In this document: positions 26,134 through 34,130 of the stretch, piece after piece
How the letters are laid out: each line of letters begins with the position of its first letter
Position numbering within the stretch: the stretch's first letter is position 1
Assembly (NCBI GenBank): GCA_946480785.1
Contig: CAMLLD010000019.1
Location: forward strand, 9,367 to 73,366
Direction: 5' to 3'
Length of the DNA: 64,000 nucleotides
Source: an uncultured Blastocatellia bacterium
Lineage (GTDB): Bacteria; Acidobacteriota; Blastocatellia; Pyrinomonadales; Pyrinomonadaceae
Translations under genes and position numbers: made by a program
The notes under the pieces: generated by a model
Database searches by the model: none
Told to the model about the DNA's origin: nothing
Seen by the model: only the letters and a program-made list of their open reading frames with translations

Positions 26134-27504
26134 CTAACCCCAAACCATTCCGATCACTAAGCGCAGCACACCGGCGCCGAATATCACCCAGAATGGATTC
26201 GGTCGATAGCGTATGAGCGTGAAAAACGCGAGCAACATGATTGTCAGGCCGATCCACGTGTGAATACCCGCGCGGCCGATGCTGAGTCCAGCCGCGACCA
26301 AAAGGCCCACGACCGCGGGCGCGACTCCTTGCAGAAACGACTGCACCTGTTTGTTGTTGCGAAACCTGCGTAACGAAGATCCGGCCGCAAGCGTGATGAG
26401 AAACGCGGGGAGAAAAATACTAACGGTGGCGATGAGAGCTCCGAGTGTGCCGGCCACACGATAGCCGACGAACGTTGCCGTAATCAGCACTGGACCAGGC
26501 GTGATCTGGCCGAGTGCAAACGCGTCGGCAAACTCCTGATGCGTCAGCCAGTGATGCGTGTTCACGACTTCCGATTCAATCAGCGGCACCATCACCAAAC
26601 CGCCGCCGAACGTGACACTGCCGATGCGCAGAAAGATTGCTGCGAGCGTGATCAGCAAACTCAGTTTTGCCAACACCGGCATAGCGACCGCAAACAAGCC
26701 GATCGAGCGGAAAGTCGTCGACACTTCACGGTCTTCTTCGGGTTCTTCTTCAAACGCCTCCGGCGGTCGCGTGTCGAATCTGGTTCGTCTTTGTCTTACC
26801 AGGCGCGTACGGATGCGCGTACGACGCCGCGCCACGATCGTGCGCAGTGCGCGCCAGCGCGACAACTGCCTTTCACCAAACGCGTCGATATAGATTCCGA
26901 TCAGTCCCGACGCAAACACGACTTCGAGCACCGTGGCATCAAGCACCGCGACGGCTAAAAATGCGAGTACGGCGAGCACCCACTGCCAACGGCGAGTGAG
27001 GATGTTCTTGCCCATGCGCCACGCAGTCACGAGGATCAGCGCTACAACTGCGCCGTTCAGTCCGTGAAAGAATTGCTCCGAACCGGCAAGGCTGTGGAGG
27101 TGCTTGTAGAGGATCGCGAGCGCGATCATCATGATCGTTGACGGCAGGATGAAGCCGCTCATCGCTACCACCGCGCCGCGCCACCCGCGCAAGCGCAGGC
27201 CGATGTAACTCACCGAATTGCCCGCGCTCGTTCCCGGCAAACTCTGCGCGAGCGCCACCGCTTCGGCAAACTCCGAATCCGTCAACCAGCCACGCTTGCG
27301 TACTGTGAGTGAGCGGATCATTGCCAGCACGGCCACGCCGCCGCCAAAACCGACAATGCCAATTTTTAAGAATGACAGGAAGAGGCCACCGAGAGTTGCG
27401 GTGCGGGAGATTCGTTCGATTCGTTTGCGGGTAAAGCGAGCGCGGCGGCGCATCTCCTGTGCCCGCGCTCGAATTCTATTTGCCCGAACAGTCGATTGAT
27501 TCAC
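26134..27504 (-). CDS. chrA: Chromate transporter family protein (two-domain)
   Basis: Membrane carrier of the CHR family, 456 residues. Two homologous CHR domains each carry the FGGG signature (IGIVGFGGGVAVLAMI and GSVTFGGGLVMVPLIE) and a PGP/PGT motif (LAQSLPGTSAGN; LGQITPGPVLITATF). An unusual Arg-rich, then Glu-rich cytosolic linker separates the halves. The start is a GTG at 27504 followed by a strongly basic N-terminus; an ATG at 27453 is an alternative. The substrate may be chromate or another oxyanion. Confidence 0.88.
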   Translation of the reverse strand: MNQSTVRANRIRARAQEMRRRARFTRKRIERISRTATLGGLFLSFLKIGIVGFGGGVAVLAMIRSLTVRKRGWLTDSEFAEAVALAQSLPGTSAGNSVSYIGLRLRGWRGAVVAMSGFILPSTIMMIALAILYKHLHSLAGSEQFFHGLNGAVVALILVTAWRMGKNILTRRWQWVLAVLAFLAVAVLDATVLEVVFASGLIGIYIDAFGERQLSRWRALRTIVARRRTRIRTRLVRQRRTRFDTRPPEAFEEEPEEDREVSTTFRSIGLFAVAMPVLAKLSLLITLAAIFLRIGSVTFGGGLVMVPLIESEVVNTHHWLTHQEFADAFALGQITPGPVLITATFVGYRVAGTLGALIATVSIFLPAFLITLAAGSSLRRFRNNKQVQSFLQGVAPAVVGLLVAAGLSIGRAGIHTWIGLTIMLLAFFTLIRYRPNPFWVIFGAGVLRLVIGMVWG

Positions 27505-27653
27505 TGATCCGCCCAGAGTATAGCGCGCTCGCGTGAAAACACTCGAACGTCCGACGAATATAGCTCACAGTAGCCGGCTATGTACGTTACGGGACTGTGT
27601 TCCTGCACAGAATCAGGCGACGATGCTCCCTTCAAGTCCAGGGACGCCCAGCT

Positions 27654-29621
27654 ATGACTGATACAGATGAACGCCGCGAGATTTATCGCCGCACAGAAGA
27701 CATCTACCGCAAGGCAATTGAAGAGATCCGCGACTATGCCATCTTCCTGACTGACGCGGACGGAATTGTCACCACTTGGAATGTCGGAGCGCAGCACATA
27801 CTCGGTTACACCGAAGAAGAAATCGTCGGCAAGGATGCAAGCAAGCTCTTTACTCTGGAGGACCGCGGCCGACTCATTCCCGAAAAAGAGTTGACGACGG
27901 CCGCGTCAACCGGTCGCGCCGAAGACGAACGATGGCATGTGCGCCGGGACGGATCGCGTTTCTGGGCCAGCGGCGTCGTCACTTCCGTGCGCGATTACAA
28001 CGGGAACCTGATCGGATTTGTAAAGGTCATGCGCGACATGACCGAGCGCAACAAACTAACCGAAGAGCGCGATCGGCTTTTTGCTCTCTCGATGGACATG
28101 TTGAGCATCGTTCATCTGGACGGTTCCTTCCAGCGAGTCAATCCGGCATTCCAGGAAGTCCTGGGGTTTTCCGAAGAGGAACTGTTGGCGATGGCTGTAT
28201 TTGATCTGGTGCATCCTGAAGATCTTGATTCCACGTTGAACGGCTATGAAAAACTCGCTGCCGGAGAACCGATCAAGTTGATGGAGAATCGTCTACGGTG
28301 CAAGGATGCAACTTACAAATGGGTGGCGTGGAGCTATTTCCCGGTGCCGGAGGATGGCGTTGCCTTTGGCGTCGGCCGCGACAACACGGACGTGCGCCGA
28401 ATGAGCGGCGTGTTGCAACTTCGCGCCCGGGAGTTGGAAGATGCGAACCGCATCAAGGACGAGTTTCTCGCCACTATGTCACACGAACTGCGAACTCCCT
28501 TAACCTCGATACTCGGGTGGTCCCGCCTGATCGACTCAAACAAACTCAGTGAGAAGGAAAAGGAACATGCCGTCCGCGTCATTCAACGCAACGCCGAAAT
28601 ACAATCGAAGTTGATCGAAGACTTGCTCGACGTTTCCCGCATCATCACCGGCAAATTGAAAATGGAGTTTGGACCAGTCTCATTCGCGGCGATCACGGAA
28701 GGCGTGATCAACTCGATGCGTCCTGCTATTGAAGCCAAGCAGTTGGAACTCACCACCGCGATCGATCCGGCGGCTGGCCCAATCCTGGGAGACGCGTCCC
28801 GGCTGCAACAAATCGTAATGAACCTGCTCTCGAACGCGATTAAATTTACGCGCCCCGGTGGTCGCATTGAAGTCCGTCTCGAACGCCCCGACTCATGTGT
28901 TCGGCTGGAAGTGAAAGACACGGGCATCGGCATCGCAGCGGAACATCTGCCGGTCATCTTCGAGCGCTTCAGACAGGTCGATTCGTCGAACGTGCGCGCG
29001 CACGGCGGACTCGGACTGGGCCTCGCGATTGTTGATTACCTCGTGCGGCAGCAGTCCGGCCTGGTCTCTGCGGAAAGCGAAGGCGTTGGGAAGGGAGCAA
29101 GGTTTCGGGTGGAGTTTCCGCTCATGTCTTCAGAGCTGATCGCTTCGAATCCTTCACGGCTCGAGTTGTCTTCGGAGTTGTCGGGAACAGTAATGGAGCC
29201 CTCACCGGCTTCAGAAGACAACAAGTTGAAGGGCTTGCGGATTCTCCTTATTGAAGACGATCCGGATACTCAGGAGTTTCTGGCAGCGGTCTTACAGGGA
29301 AACGGCGCGGAGGTAATTGCGCTCGATTCCAGTGCCGGCGCGTTGATCGAGGTGGACCGCGCGAAGCCTGATTTGATCGTCAGTGATATCGGAATGTCGC
29401 AGGAAAACGGTTACGAGTTGATTCAAAAGGTCAGAAGACTCGATGCCGAATCGGGCGGCCGCATTCCGGCGATCGCGTTGACTGCTTATGCGGGGAATTC
29501 GGACCGGCGGCGCGCGTTAATGGCCGGCTTTCAAACTCATTTGCCGAAGCCTGTCGACCCGGATGATCTGCTGGCCGCGGTTCTGAGTCTGACGTTCAAG
29601 CCGCCGCTGAATCCGTGCTGA
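27654..29621 (+). CDS. PAS-PAS hybrid sensor histidine kinase with receiver
   Basis: 655 residues, soluble. Two PAS domains (AIEEIRDYAIFLTDADGIV and LSMDMLSIVHLDGSFQRV, each followed by a PAC-like repeat), a HisKA domain with FLATMSHELRTPLTSILG (phospho-His), a HATPase with N box MNLLSNAIKFT, G1 VKDTGIGIA and G2 GGLGLGLAI, then a C-terminal receiver (LLIEDDPDTQEF; phosphoacceptor in LIVSDIGMS). The ATG at 27654 is chosen over an upstream start at 27597. No output regulator is adjacent, so its partner is elsewhere. Confidence 0.93.
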   Translation: MTDTDERREIYRRTEDIYRKAIEEIRDYAIFLTDADGIVTTWNVGAQHILGYTEEEIVGKDASKLFTLEDRGRLIPEKELTTAASTGRAEDERWHVRRDGSRFWASGVVTSVRDYNGNLIGFVKVMRDMTERNKLTEERDRLFALSMDMLSIVHLDGSFQRVNPAFQEVLGFSEEELLAMAVFDLVHPEDLDSTLNGYEKLAAGEPIKLMENRLRCKDATYKWVAWSYFPVPEDGVAFGVGRDNTDVRRMSGVLQLRARELEDANRIKDEFLATMSHELRTPLTSILGWSRLIDSNKLSEKEKEHAVRVIQRNAEIQSKLIEDLLDVSRIITGKLKMEFGPVSFAAITEGVINSMRPAIEAKQLELTTAIDPAAGPILGDASRLQQIVMNLLSNAIKFTRPGGRIEVRLERPDSCVRLEVKDTGIGIAAEHLPVIFERFRQVDSSNVRAHGGLGLGLAIVDYLVRQQSGLVSAESEGVGKGARFRVEFPLMSSELIASNPSRLELSSELSGTVMEPSPASEDNKLKGLRILLIEDDPDTQEFLAAVLQGNGAEVIALDSSAGALIEVDRAKPDLIVSDIGMSQENGYELIQKVRRLDAESGGRIPAIALTAYAGNSDRRRALMAGFQTHLPKPVDPDDLLAAVLSLTFKPPLNPC

Positions 29622-29651
29622 ACGTGTTTCCTCGCTCACCGTTGCCACATA

Positions 29652-30173
29652 TTATTTCATTCTTCGCGAGGCTTCTCTGGGAGCTGGTCTCGCCGAGGAA
29701 AGCAACGGCTTGACCTTCTCGTCAAACTCATCTGCATACATGATTCCCTCGATTACCTCGCGCACTTGTCCATCCCGGTCAATCACGATCGTCAGCGGCA
29801 ACGTTTCGCTGTCAGTAAACAACGTCTTCGTCGCTTTTGTTCCGAGCGCGATGCGATAATTAATCCGTAACGAGCGCGCAAAACGACGAACCGCTGATAC
29901 CTCTTCGGGTGGATACGTGATCCCGATTACGCGCAGGCCGGCCCTCCGATACTGCCGTTGTAGCTTCATCAGATCCGGTATTTCCGTCCGACACGGGACG
30001 CACCACGTCGCCCAGAAATTGATCAGCACTACATCGCCTCGGTAGCTCGATAACTTGATTGAACGTTGGTTGAGATCACGTAGCACGAGATTCGGGGCAC
30101 GCTTCGGCTGTGCTAATGCGACTGTGGCGGCGAGCACGACCGAAAAGATTAGCGCGATGATTTTACTAAGCAC
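29652..30173 (-). CDS. TlpA/ResA-like thioredoxin-fold protein
   Basis: 173 residues: signal peptide (IIALIFSVVLAATVALAQ), then a thioredoxin-like domain of the AhpC/TSA-Redoxin type with the redox motif FWATWCVPCRTEIP and cis-Pro region ETLPLTIVIDRDG. Periplasmic thiol-disulfide oxidoreductase. It begins 2 bases after the preceding gene on the same strand, whose metal-binding motif is CxxU or broken CxxC. A role in reducing that motif or delivering metal to it is a reasonable inference. Confidence 0.9.
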   Translation of the reverse strand: MLSKIIALIFSVVLAATVALAQPKRAPNLVLRDLNQRSIKLSSYRGDVVLINFWATWCVPCRTEIPDLMKLQRQYRRAGLRVIGITYPPEEVSAVRRFARSLRINYRIALGTKATKTLFTDSETLPLTIVIDRDGQVREVIEGIMYADEFDEKVKPLLSSARPAPREASRRMK

Positions 30174-30175
30174 GA

Positions 30176-31627
30176 CTAGAACAGATACCTCACGCCCAAC
30201 AAAATATTCCGATCCATTTTCAGCACGAGTGGTCCGGTATTGCGCAGCACCGGAAATTGAAAGCTACCCTCGATTACAAACCGCGACCGCGCGGCGTATT
30301 GAATTCCGGGCGCGAGGTAATATTCTGTGGCGCGACTTCCCGCGACAGTTTCTCCATTCAGCCGGCCGGTGCTGCGATGAACAAACGTCGTTTCGAGAAT
30401 CAGAAAAACTTCGCCTCCCGGCTTACGCGCGTCGTGCGGAACGACATATTCGAGATCGGTGCTTAAACGTTGTTCGTGGCCCATGCGAAAGCCGTCGCGT
30501 TCAGTGCGAAAGATCGCTTCTGCATTTCCGCCGAAGATCACGCGGCCACCTGCTTGCGAAAATGCCAGATCAAAATGAGGCGCCAACCCGCCGTTGATCG
30601 GCGTCAACTGTTGTCTCACGAATGCGGGCACGTCGATCTGCGCTTGCGTGGGAGCGGATTTCTTTCCCGTGGGCGTTTCAAGACCGATACGGAATGCTGA
30701 CTGCCGATCGCCGTAAGTCTTCACTTTGCGAAAGAACCGATACTTGGCCCAGGCCGTGATATTTCCCAAACCGGAGTCGGAGCGTTTGGTAACGTTGTTG
30801 TCGTAGGACGTGTGCATGAAGGGAACTTCGATCTCTAATTGCACACGCGGCGACGGCGTGTACGAAACACTCACTTCCAGCGCCTCGCGCGTCACGTCAA
30901 GGTTCCCGAGATGCTGCTTGATGAGATAGAGACGCGGGGTAACCGCGCCTCCCTTGTAAACAGTGAGTCCCGGTGACGTCACACGGATCGGCGCGAGAGC
31001 TTTTGCGGCCGAGGTGGGTGAACGTTCTTCTGCTGCCGGTGGGGCACTGATAATGAATCGCGCTTCGAGAAATGGAGAGCGTCGATCGAGTCGGCCCTGA
31101 GTGGCGCGGATTGCCGGAGCGATCGTCTCGACCGTGTTTGCGCCGGTTCCAACTGTTTTCCAATCGCCGGCGATCTCGACAGTTGAACCAGCATTAGCGC
31201 CGCCGACGGCTTGGTCCACATTCGATCCGGTCAGGAGAAAATGTTGTCCTGACGGTTGCACGACAATTGACCAGCCCTTGTCGTCTTTTGCGAGTGTTCC
31301 GGCCACTGAAATGTCTGCCGCGTCGAGCGTGTAACCGGCTTTCTTCAGGGTCTCTTTCAGGGCCGCAAAGGATACGGGCTTGTCAGGCTTCGGCGTAAAA
31401 ACACCGAGGCCTTTTTGAATGTCTGTTACTTCAATTTCTTTCAGTTTGGGAGCGAATTCCAGACGGCTCACGGCCTTCTGAATGTTGTACACTCAATTCC
31501 CGCACAGATAACCACCGATATGCATCTGCACTCGTTTGACTTGCGCCGTTGCGGCCGCCGCGGCGCCGAGTAACAGAATGACGGACAACGTTGCGGTGAA
31601 CGTATAACGAAGATTTTTACGTGACAT
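30176..31627 (-). CDS. Candidate selenoprotein: heavy-metal-associated domain plus outer-membrane barrel, in-frame TGA at codon 45
   Basis: 483 residues if the TGA at 31495-31493 is read through. The ATG at 31627 has a strong AGGAG 7 bases upstream. It is followed by a signal peptide (YTFTATLSVILLLGAAAAATAQ) and a heavy-metal-associated (HMA) domain at ~33-101: VQMHIGGYLCGN-[TGA]-VYNIQKAVSRL ... PVSFAALKETLKKAGYTL. The TGA falls exactly on the second Cys of CxxC, giving C42-G-N-U45 if selenocysteine is inserted. The rest (~200-483) is a beta-barrel ending in ILLGVRYLF, with the C-terminal Phe of outer-membrane proteins. A SECIS-like hairpin begins 11 bases after the TGA. A nonsense mutation or sequencing error is the alternative. 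An internal start at the GTG 31492 would lose the signal peptide and half the HMA domain. Confidence 0.72.
31457..31482 (-). promoter_or_regulatory. SECIS-like hairpin after the in-frame TGA
   Basis: On the minus strand, beginning 11 bases after the TGA: TTC pairs with GAA (one bulged G), AGA with TCT, an A-G mismatch, then GGC with GCC, closing a 5-base loop CGTGA. The loop starts 21 bases after the TGA and has G at its second position. Bacterial SECIS elements typically have a short apical loop with an early G, 16-37 bases from the UGA, so the geometry fits. Confidence 0.6.
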
Positions 31628-31743
31628 TTCCTTCTCCTGATCAGTATTCAGTCATTGACCAACGATGTACGGCTTCGTCAACGAATGGCGCGAACGCGCA
31701 CATCGACTTGTGTTCCAGTAGGCACACTACGGCCGTGTGACGT

Positions 31744-32115
31744 TTAGATCAGAAGTGCGAGATGTTGAATGTACTTGGGACTGAGATCCAGCGGTGGTCC
31801 AGTTTGGAATCGTCCTGGCGTAGTCGAGGGATGCGACGAAGCGTTCGGCAAGATAAATGCTTGCGCCGGCAAATTCTGCGGTGTAGGAAAGACTGACGAT
31901 GCGCTCGACCCGGTATTGCCCGGCTCGGAACAATTCAGGTTGCAACAGAGCCGCGCCATCGATACCTGAGGCGTATTGCCGGCTGCCTGGGCCTTCTTGC
32001 AACACTCCGGCAGATTCGTGAGCGGGCAGGAACCCTGGTGTTGTTGCGCGCCAACGCCGACAACGCTCATAAGCATTGCCGCGATCAATCCACATAAAAC
32101 GAGCCGCTTGCGCAT
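31744..32115 (-). CDS. Cys-rich secreted protein of unknown function
   Basis: 123 residues from the ATG at 32115. Signal peptide (LVLCGLIAAMLMSVVGVGA), then a Cys-rich segment (GSCPLTNLPECCKKAQ, ARLCCNLNCSEPG) with seven Cys in ~45 residues, then a Pro-rich tail. It looks like a small periplasmic metal-binding or disulfide-rich protein. It precedes the HMA/barrel gene on the same strand by 116 bases. The promoter -10 box lies only 9 bases before the ATG, so the transcript is nearly leaderless and I see no ribosome-binding site. Confidence 0.7.
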   Translation of the reverse strand: MRKRLVLCGLIAAMLMSVVGVGAQQHQGSCPLTNLPECCKKAQAAGNTPQVSMARLCCNLNCSEPGNTGSSASSVFPTPQNLPAQAFILPNASSHPSTTPGRFQTGPPLDLSPKYIQHLALLI

Positions 32116-32124
32116 TCGTGTCCG

Positions 32125-32154
32125 ACTATAGGAAGAGATTCCTGAGAGTGTCAA
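32125..32154 (-). promoter_or_regulatory. Promoter of the Cys-rich/HMA/TlpA gene group
   Basis: TTGACA (32154-32149), an 18-base spacer and TATAGT (32130-32125) on the minus strand. Transcription would start around 32118, about 3-4 bases before the ATG at 32115. Confidence 0.65.
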
Positions 32155-32249
32155 GGTGCGTGAGCTTTACTGCGTACGCTGTCGTACTTATCACGTGACA
32201 AAAATGGGACGCTCTGCAAAACTTTTCAACAACAGCTTCCCGTAAAAAC

Positions 32250-32289
32250 AACTCCTCTTTCCCCGATCTAATCCGGCTTCAGAGGAGTT
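32250..32289 (+). promoter_or_regulatory. Hairpin masking the ribosome-binding site of the PEP-CTERM gene
   Basis: AACTCCTCT (32250-32258) is a perfect complement of AGAGGAGTT (32281-32289), which contains the AGAGGAG ribosome-binding site 4-6 bases before the ATG at 32294. The loop is 22 bases. When folded, the stem would block initiation; melting or an antiterminator-like alternative fold would release it. Confidence 0.6.
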
Positions 32290-32293
32290 CGCT

Positions 32294-32917
32294 ATGCGTT
32301 CGAAAAGGATCCTTCTGCCTTTACTGGCTTTCTTTGCCATCGCCGTATTTTCAGTTACTACTGCAAGAGCAGACTCGGTGACGTTCACGATTGGAAACAA
32401 TCCGCAGTCGAACGAAGAAAATATTCTTCTAAATAGTGGCGCCACGGGGACGACCGTGTTTGGGTTAACCAATCAAACGAACCTTCAGGTGCGTTTCACT
32501 TCCTCGACAGATACTTTGGTTGAGCCTTCAAGCGGTCAGGCGCGGGTTGAGGCCGTTGATGGATTGCTGAACAACATCACGCTCGATCTCCCGAACGCGA
32601 GCTTTACCGACGTCATCCTGAATCCGTTTTTCGGAAGCGGAACAGCTACGGTGACGGTATTGACCACTAATAACGAGACGTTTACCTTCTCGTACACGTT
32701 GACTAACGGACAGAACTTCCTGACGATCGTTGCGGACCCGGGCACGAGGATCGCTTCGGTGACGGTTAATGCGCCGGGTGGTTTCACCGATCTGCGCCAG
32801 CCGCGCATCTCCGGTGCGGAAGCAAACGTACCGGAGCCGGCAACATTGTTGCTGCTGGGCACAGGTCTGATCGGTGTTGCGAGCGCCGGGCGCAAGATGC
32901 GTCGATCGCGAAAATAG
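32294..32917 (+). CDS. PEP-CTERM sorting-domain protein
   Basis: 207 residues. Signal peptide (ILLPLLAFFAIAVFSVTTARA), a Thr/Asn/Ser-rich beta domain, and a C-terminal sorting signal: VPEPATLLLLGTGLIGVA followed by the basic tail RKMRRSRK. This signal is recognised by exosortase (EpsH-like) in bacteria making exopolysaccharide. Exosortase is not in this window. The function of the beta domain is unknown. It has a good AGAGGAG ribosome-binding site, which is sequestered in a hairpin. Confidence 0.9.
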   Translation: MRSKRILLPLLAFFAIAVFSVTTARADSVTFTIGNNPQSNEENILLNSGATGTTVFGLTNQTNLQVRFTSSTDTLVEPSSGQARVEAVDGLLNNITLDLPNASFTDVILNPFFGSGTATVTVLTTNNETFTFSYTLTNGQNFLTIVADPGTRIASVTVNAPGGFTDLRQPRISGAEANVPEPATLLLLGTGLIGVASAGRKMRRSRK

Positions 32918-32991
32918 CGCGCCTAACGAAGACGTGCCGGCCCGTCACGGCTGAAGTCGAGCAGAGCGAGCTACAAGCTGAATGAAAAACG

Positions 32992-33020
32992 AGAGCCTTG
33001 GTGCGTTGCACCAGGGCTCT
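32992..33020. terminator. Bidirectional terminator between the PEP-CTERM gene and arsR
   Basis: A 13-bp stem (32992-33004 with 33008-33020, one G-U pair) with a GTT loop. Read on the minus strand it is followed by GTTTTTCATT, a good T-run for arsR; read on the plus strand it is followed by TAGCATTTT, serving the PEP-CTERM gene. Confidence 0.8.
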
Positions 33021-33032
33021 TAGCATTTTGGG

Positions 33033-33431
33033 TTAGACGCTGATGCCGGTGGGACGTGGGGCGCCCTGGATGCTTACCGGAAGTTGTGGAGCGCAGCAGA
33101 TCTTTACCAGGCGCTGCCGGTCGCGCTGCATCTCGGTATCGTTTGCCAGCCACGACATCACGTCTTGCAAAACTCGAGCGGCGTCAGTGTCGGACGGTTC
33201 GACGATGCGATAGTGCATCCATTGACCCTCACGACGGGCGTCCACGATTCCGGCGCGCCTCAGGTAAGCGAGATGCCGGCTGATCTTGGGCTGGTTCGTC
33301 TTCAGTATTTCCACAAAGAAACAAACGCATACCTCGTCGCTGCCGATCAGATTCAGCAGCCGCAGACGCGTCCGATCGGCGAGGGCGCGAAAGAACAATT
33401 CCTTATCAAACACTTTCGGCTTTCTATTCAT
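33033..33431 (-). CDS. arsR: ArsR-family arsenite-responsive repressor
   Basis: 132 residues from the ATG at 33431 (the frame is open further upstream but would run into the divergent gene). Winged helix: FFRALADRTRLRLLNLIGSDEVCVCFFVEIL, recognition helix NQPKISRHLAYLRRAGIV, wing REGQWMHYRI. The CVC pair in the alpha-3 region is the classical As(III) site, with a further C-terminal CC pair (KICCAPQL). It is divergent from arsI-aqpS-arsC, which it should repress until arsenite binds. Confidence 0.93.
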   Translation of the reverse strand: MNRKPKVFDKELFFRALADRTRLRLLNLIGSDEVCVCFFVEILKTNQPKISRHLAYLRRAGIVDARREGQWMHYRIVEPSDTDAARVLQDVMSWLANDTEMQRDRQRLVKICCAPQLPVSIQGAPRPTGISV

Positions 33432-33458
33432 AGCTGGGCGTAGCTTACCACATACGTC

Positions 33459-33487
33459 TTGACATATATAACGCGCGGAGCGATACT
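33459..33487 (+). promoter_or_regulatory. Promoter of the arsI-aqpS-arsC operon
   Basis: TTGACA (33459-33464), a 17-base spacer and GATACT (33482-33487). An AT-rich CATATATAAC overlaps the -35, and a related inverted GTATATG lies near 33509; these could be ArsR half-sites, though this is only suggestive. Confidence 0.65.
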
Positions 33488-33530
33488 GCCTGAGACATGC
33501 GGCTAAGCGTATATGAAAAGGAGCAGGAAG

Positions 33531-34130
33531 ATGACTAATGAGAAACGGGTGCAGGCCTTGAAAGCGCACCTTGCCCTGAACGTACACAGTGTCGAGCGCA
33601 GCATCGAGTTTTACAAAAAACTCTTCGGGATTGAGCCGAGCAAGGTGCGGACCGGCTACGCGAAGTTCGACGTGCAGAACCCGCCGTTGAACCTGACGCT
33701 CAACGAACACGATTTCAGCGATCGAGGAGCACTGTCACATCTCGGTATTCAGGTAGCCGGCACCGATGACGTCCTCGCGACGCGCGAACAGTGGATCGCG
33801 GCGGGACTGTTGACGCGCGATGAGATGCAAACGAGTTGTTGCTACGCCTTGCAGGACAAGACCTGGGTCAGAGATCCGGACGGTAACGAGTGGGAAGTCT
33901 TTGTGGTACTGGAAGACAATCTGCCCGAGACCACGCCATGCGAGTGCGGCACGATCGCAGAAACAATCGCAGCCGCGACTGAAGTAAATATTCCGACCGC
34001 TTCGAACACCGTCACGGATAGCTGTTGCACAACTCCGGGGATGGATCCGGCGGATTGTACGCCGGCGTGCTGTACGGAAACTGTAGGAGTAACGCGTGAA
34101 ACATCCGTTGCGGAAGCGCGTTGTTGCTGA
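33531..34130 (+). CDS. arsI: ArsI-like C-As lyase (VOC family) with a Cys-rich tail
   Basis: 199 residues from the ATG at 33531 (GGAG upstream). Residues ~5-125 are a vicinal-oxygen-chelate domain: LKAHLALNVHSVERSIEFYKKLFGIEP, ALSHLGIQV, TSCCYALQDKTWVRDPDGNEWEVF. The Cys-Cys pair and the VRDPDGNEWE end are those of ArsI/CadI, which splits the C-As bond of trivalent organoarsenicals. A ~60-residue tail rich in Cys (CECG, SCC, DCTPACC, RCC) could bind As(III). Divergent from arsR and overlapping aqpS by 35 bases. Confidence 0.9.
   Translation: MTNEKRVQALKAHLALNVHSVERSIEFYKKLFGIEPSKVRTGYAKFDVQNPPLNLTLNEHDFSDRGALSHLGIQVAGTDDVLATREQWIAAGLLTRDEMQTSCCYALQDKTWVRDPDGNEWEVFVVLEDNLPETTPCECGTIAETIAAATEVNIPTASNTVTDSCCTTPGMDPADCTPACCTETVGVTRETSVAEARCC

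Noticed and set aside
31492..31492. GTG at 31492 as the true start of the HMA/barrel gene
   Set aside because: It would drop the signal peptide and half the HMA domain from an outer-membrane-type protein, and there is no ribosome-binding site; the upstream ATG at 31627 has both a site and a signal peptide in the same frame.
32205..32225. Sigma-54-like promoter before the PEP-CTERM gene
   Set aside because: A GG...GC pair is present near TGGGACGCTCTGC but the spacing is 8 bases instead of 10, so it does not fit the -24/-12 consensus.
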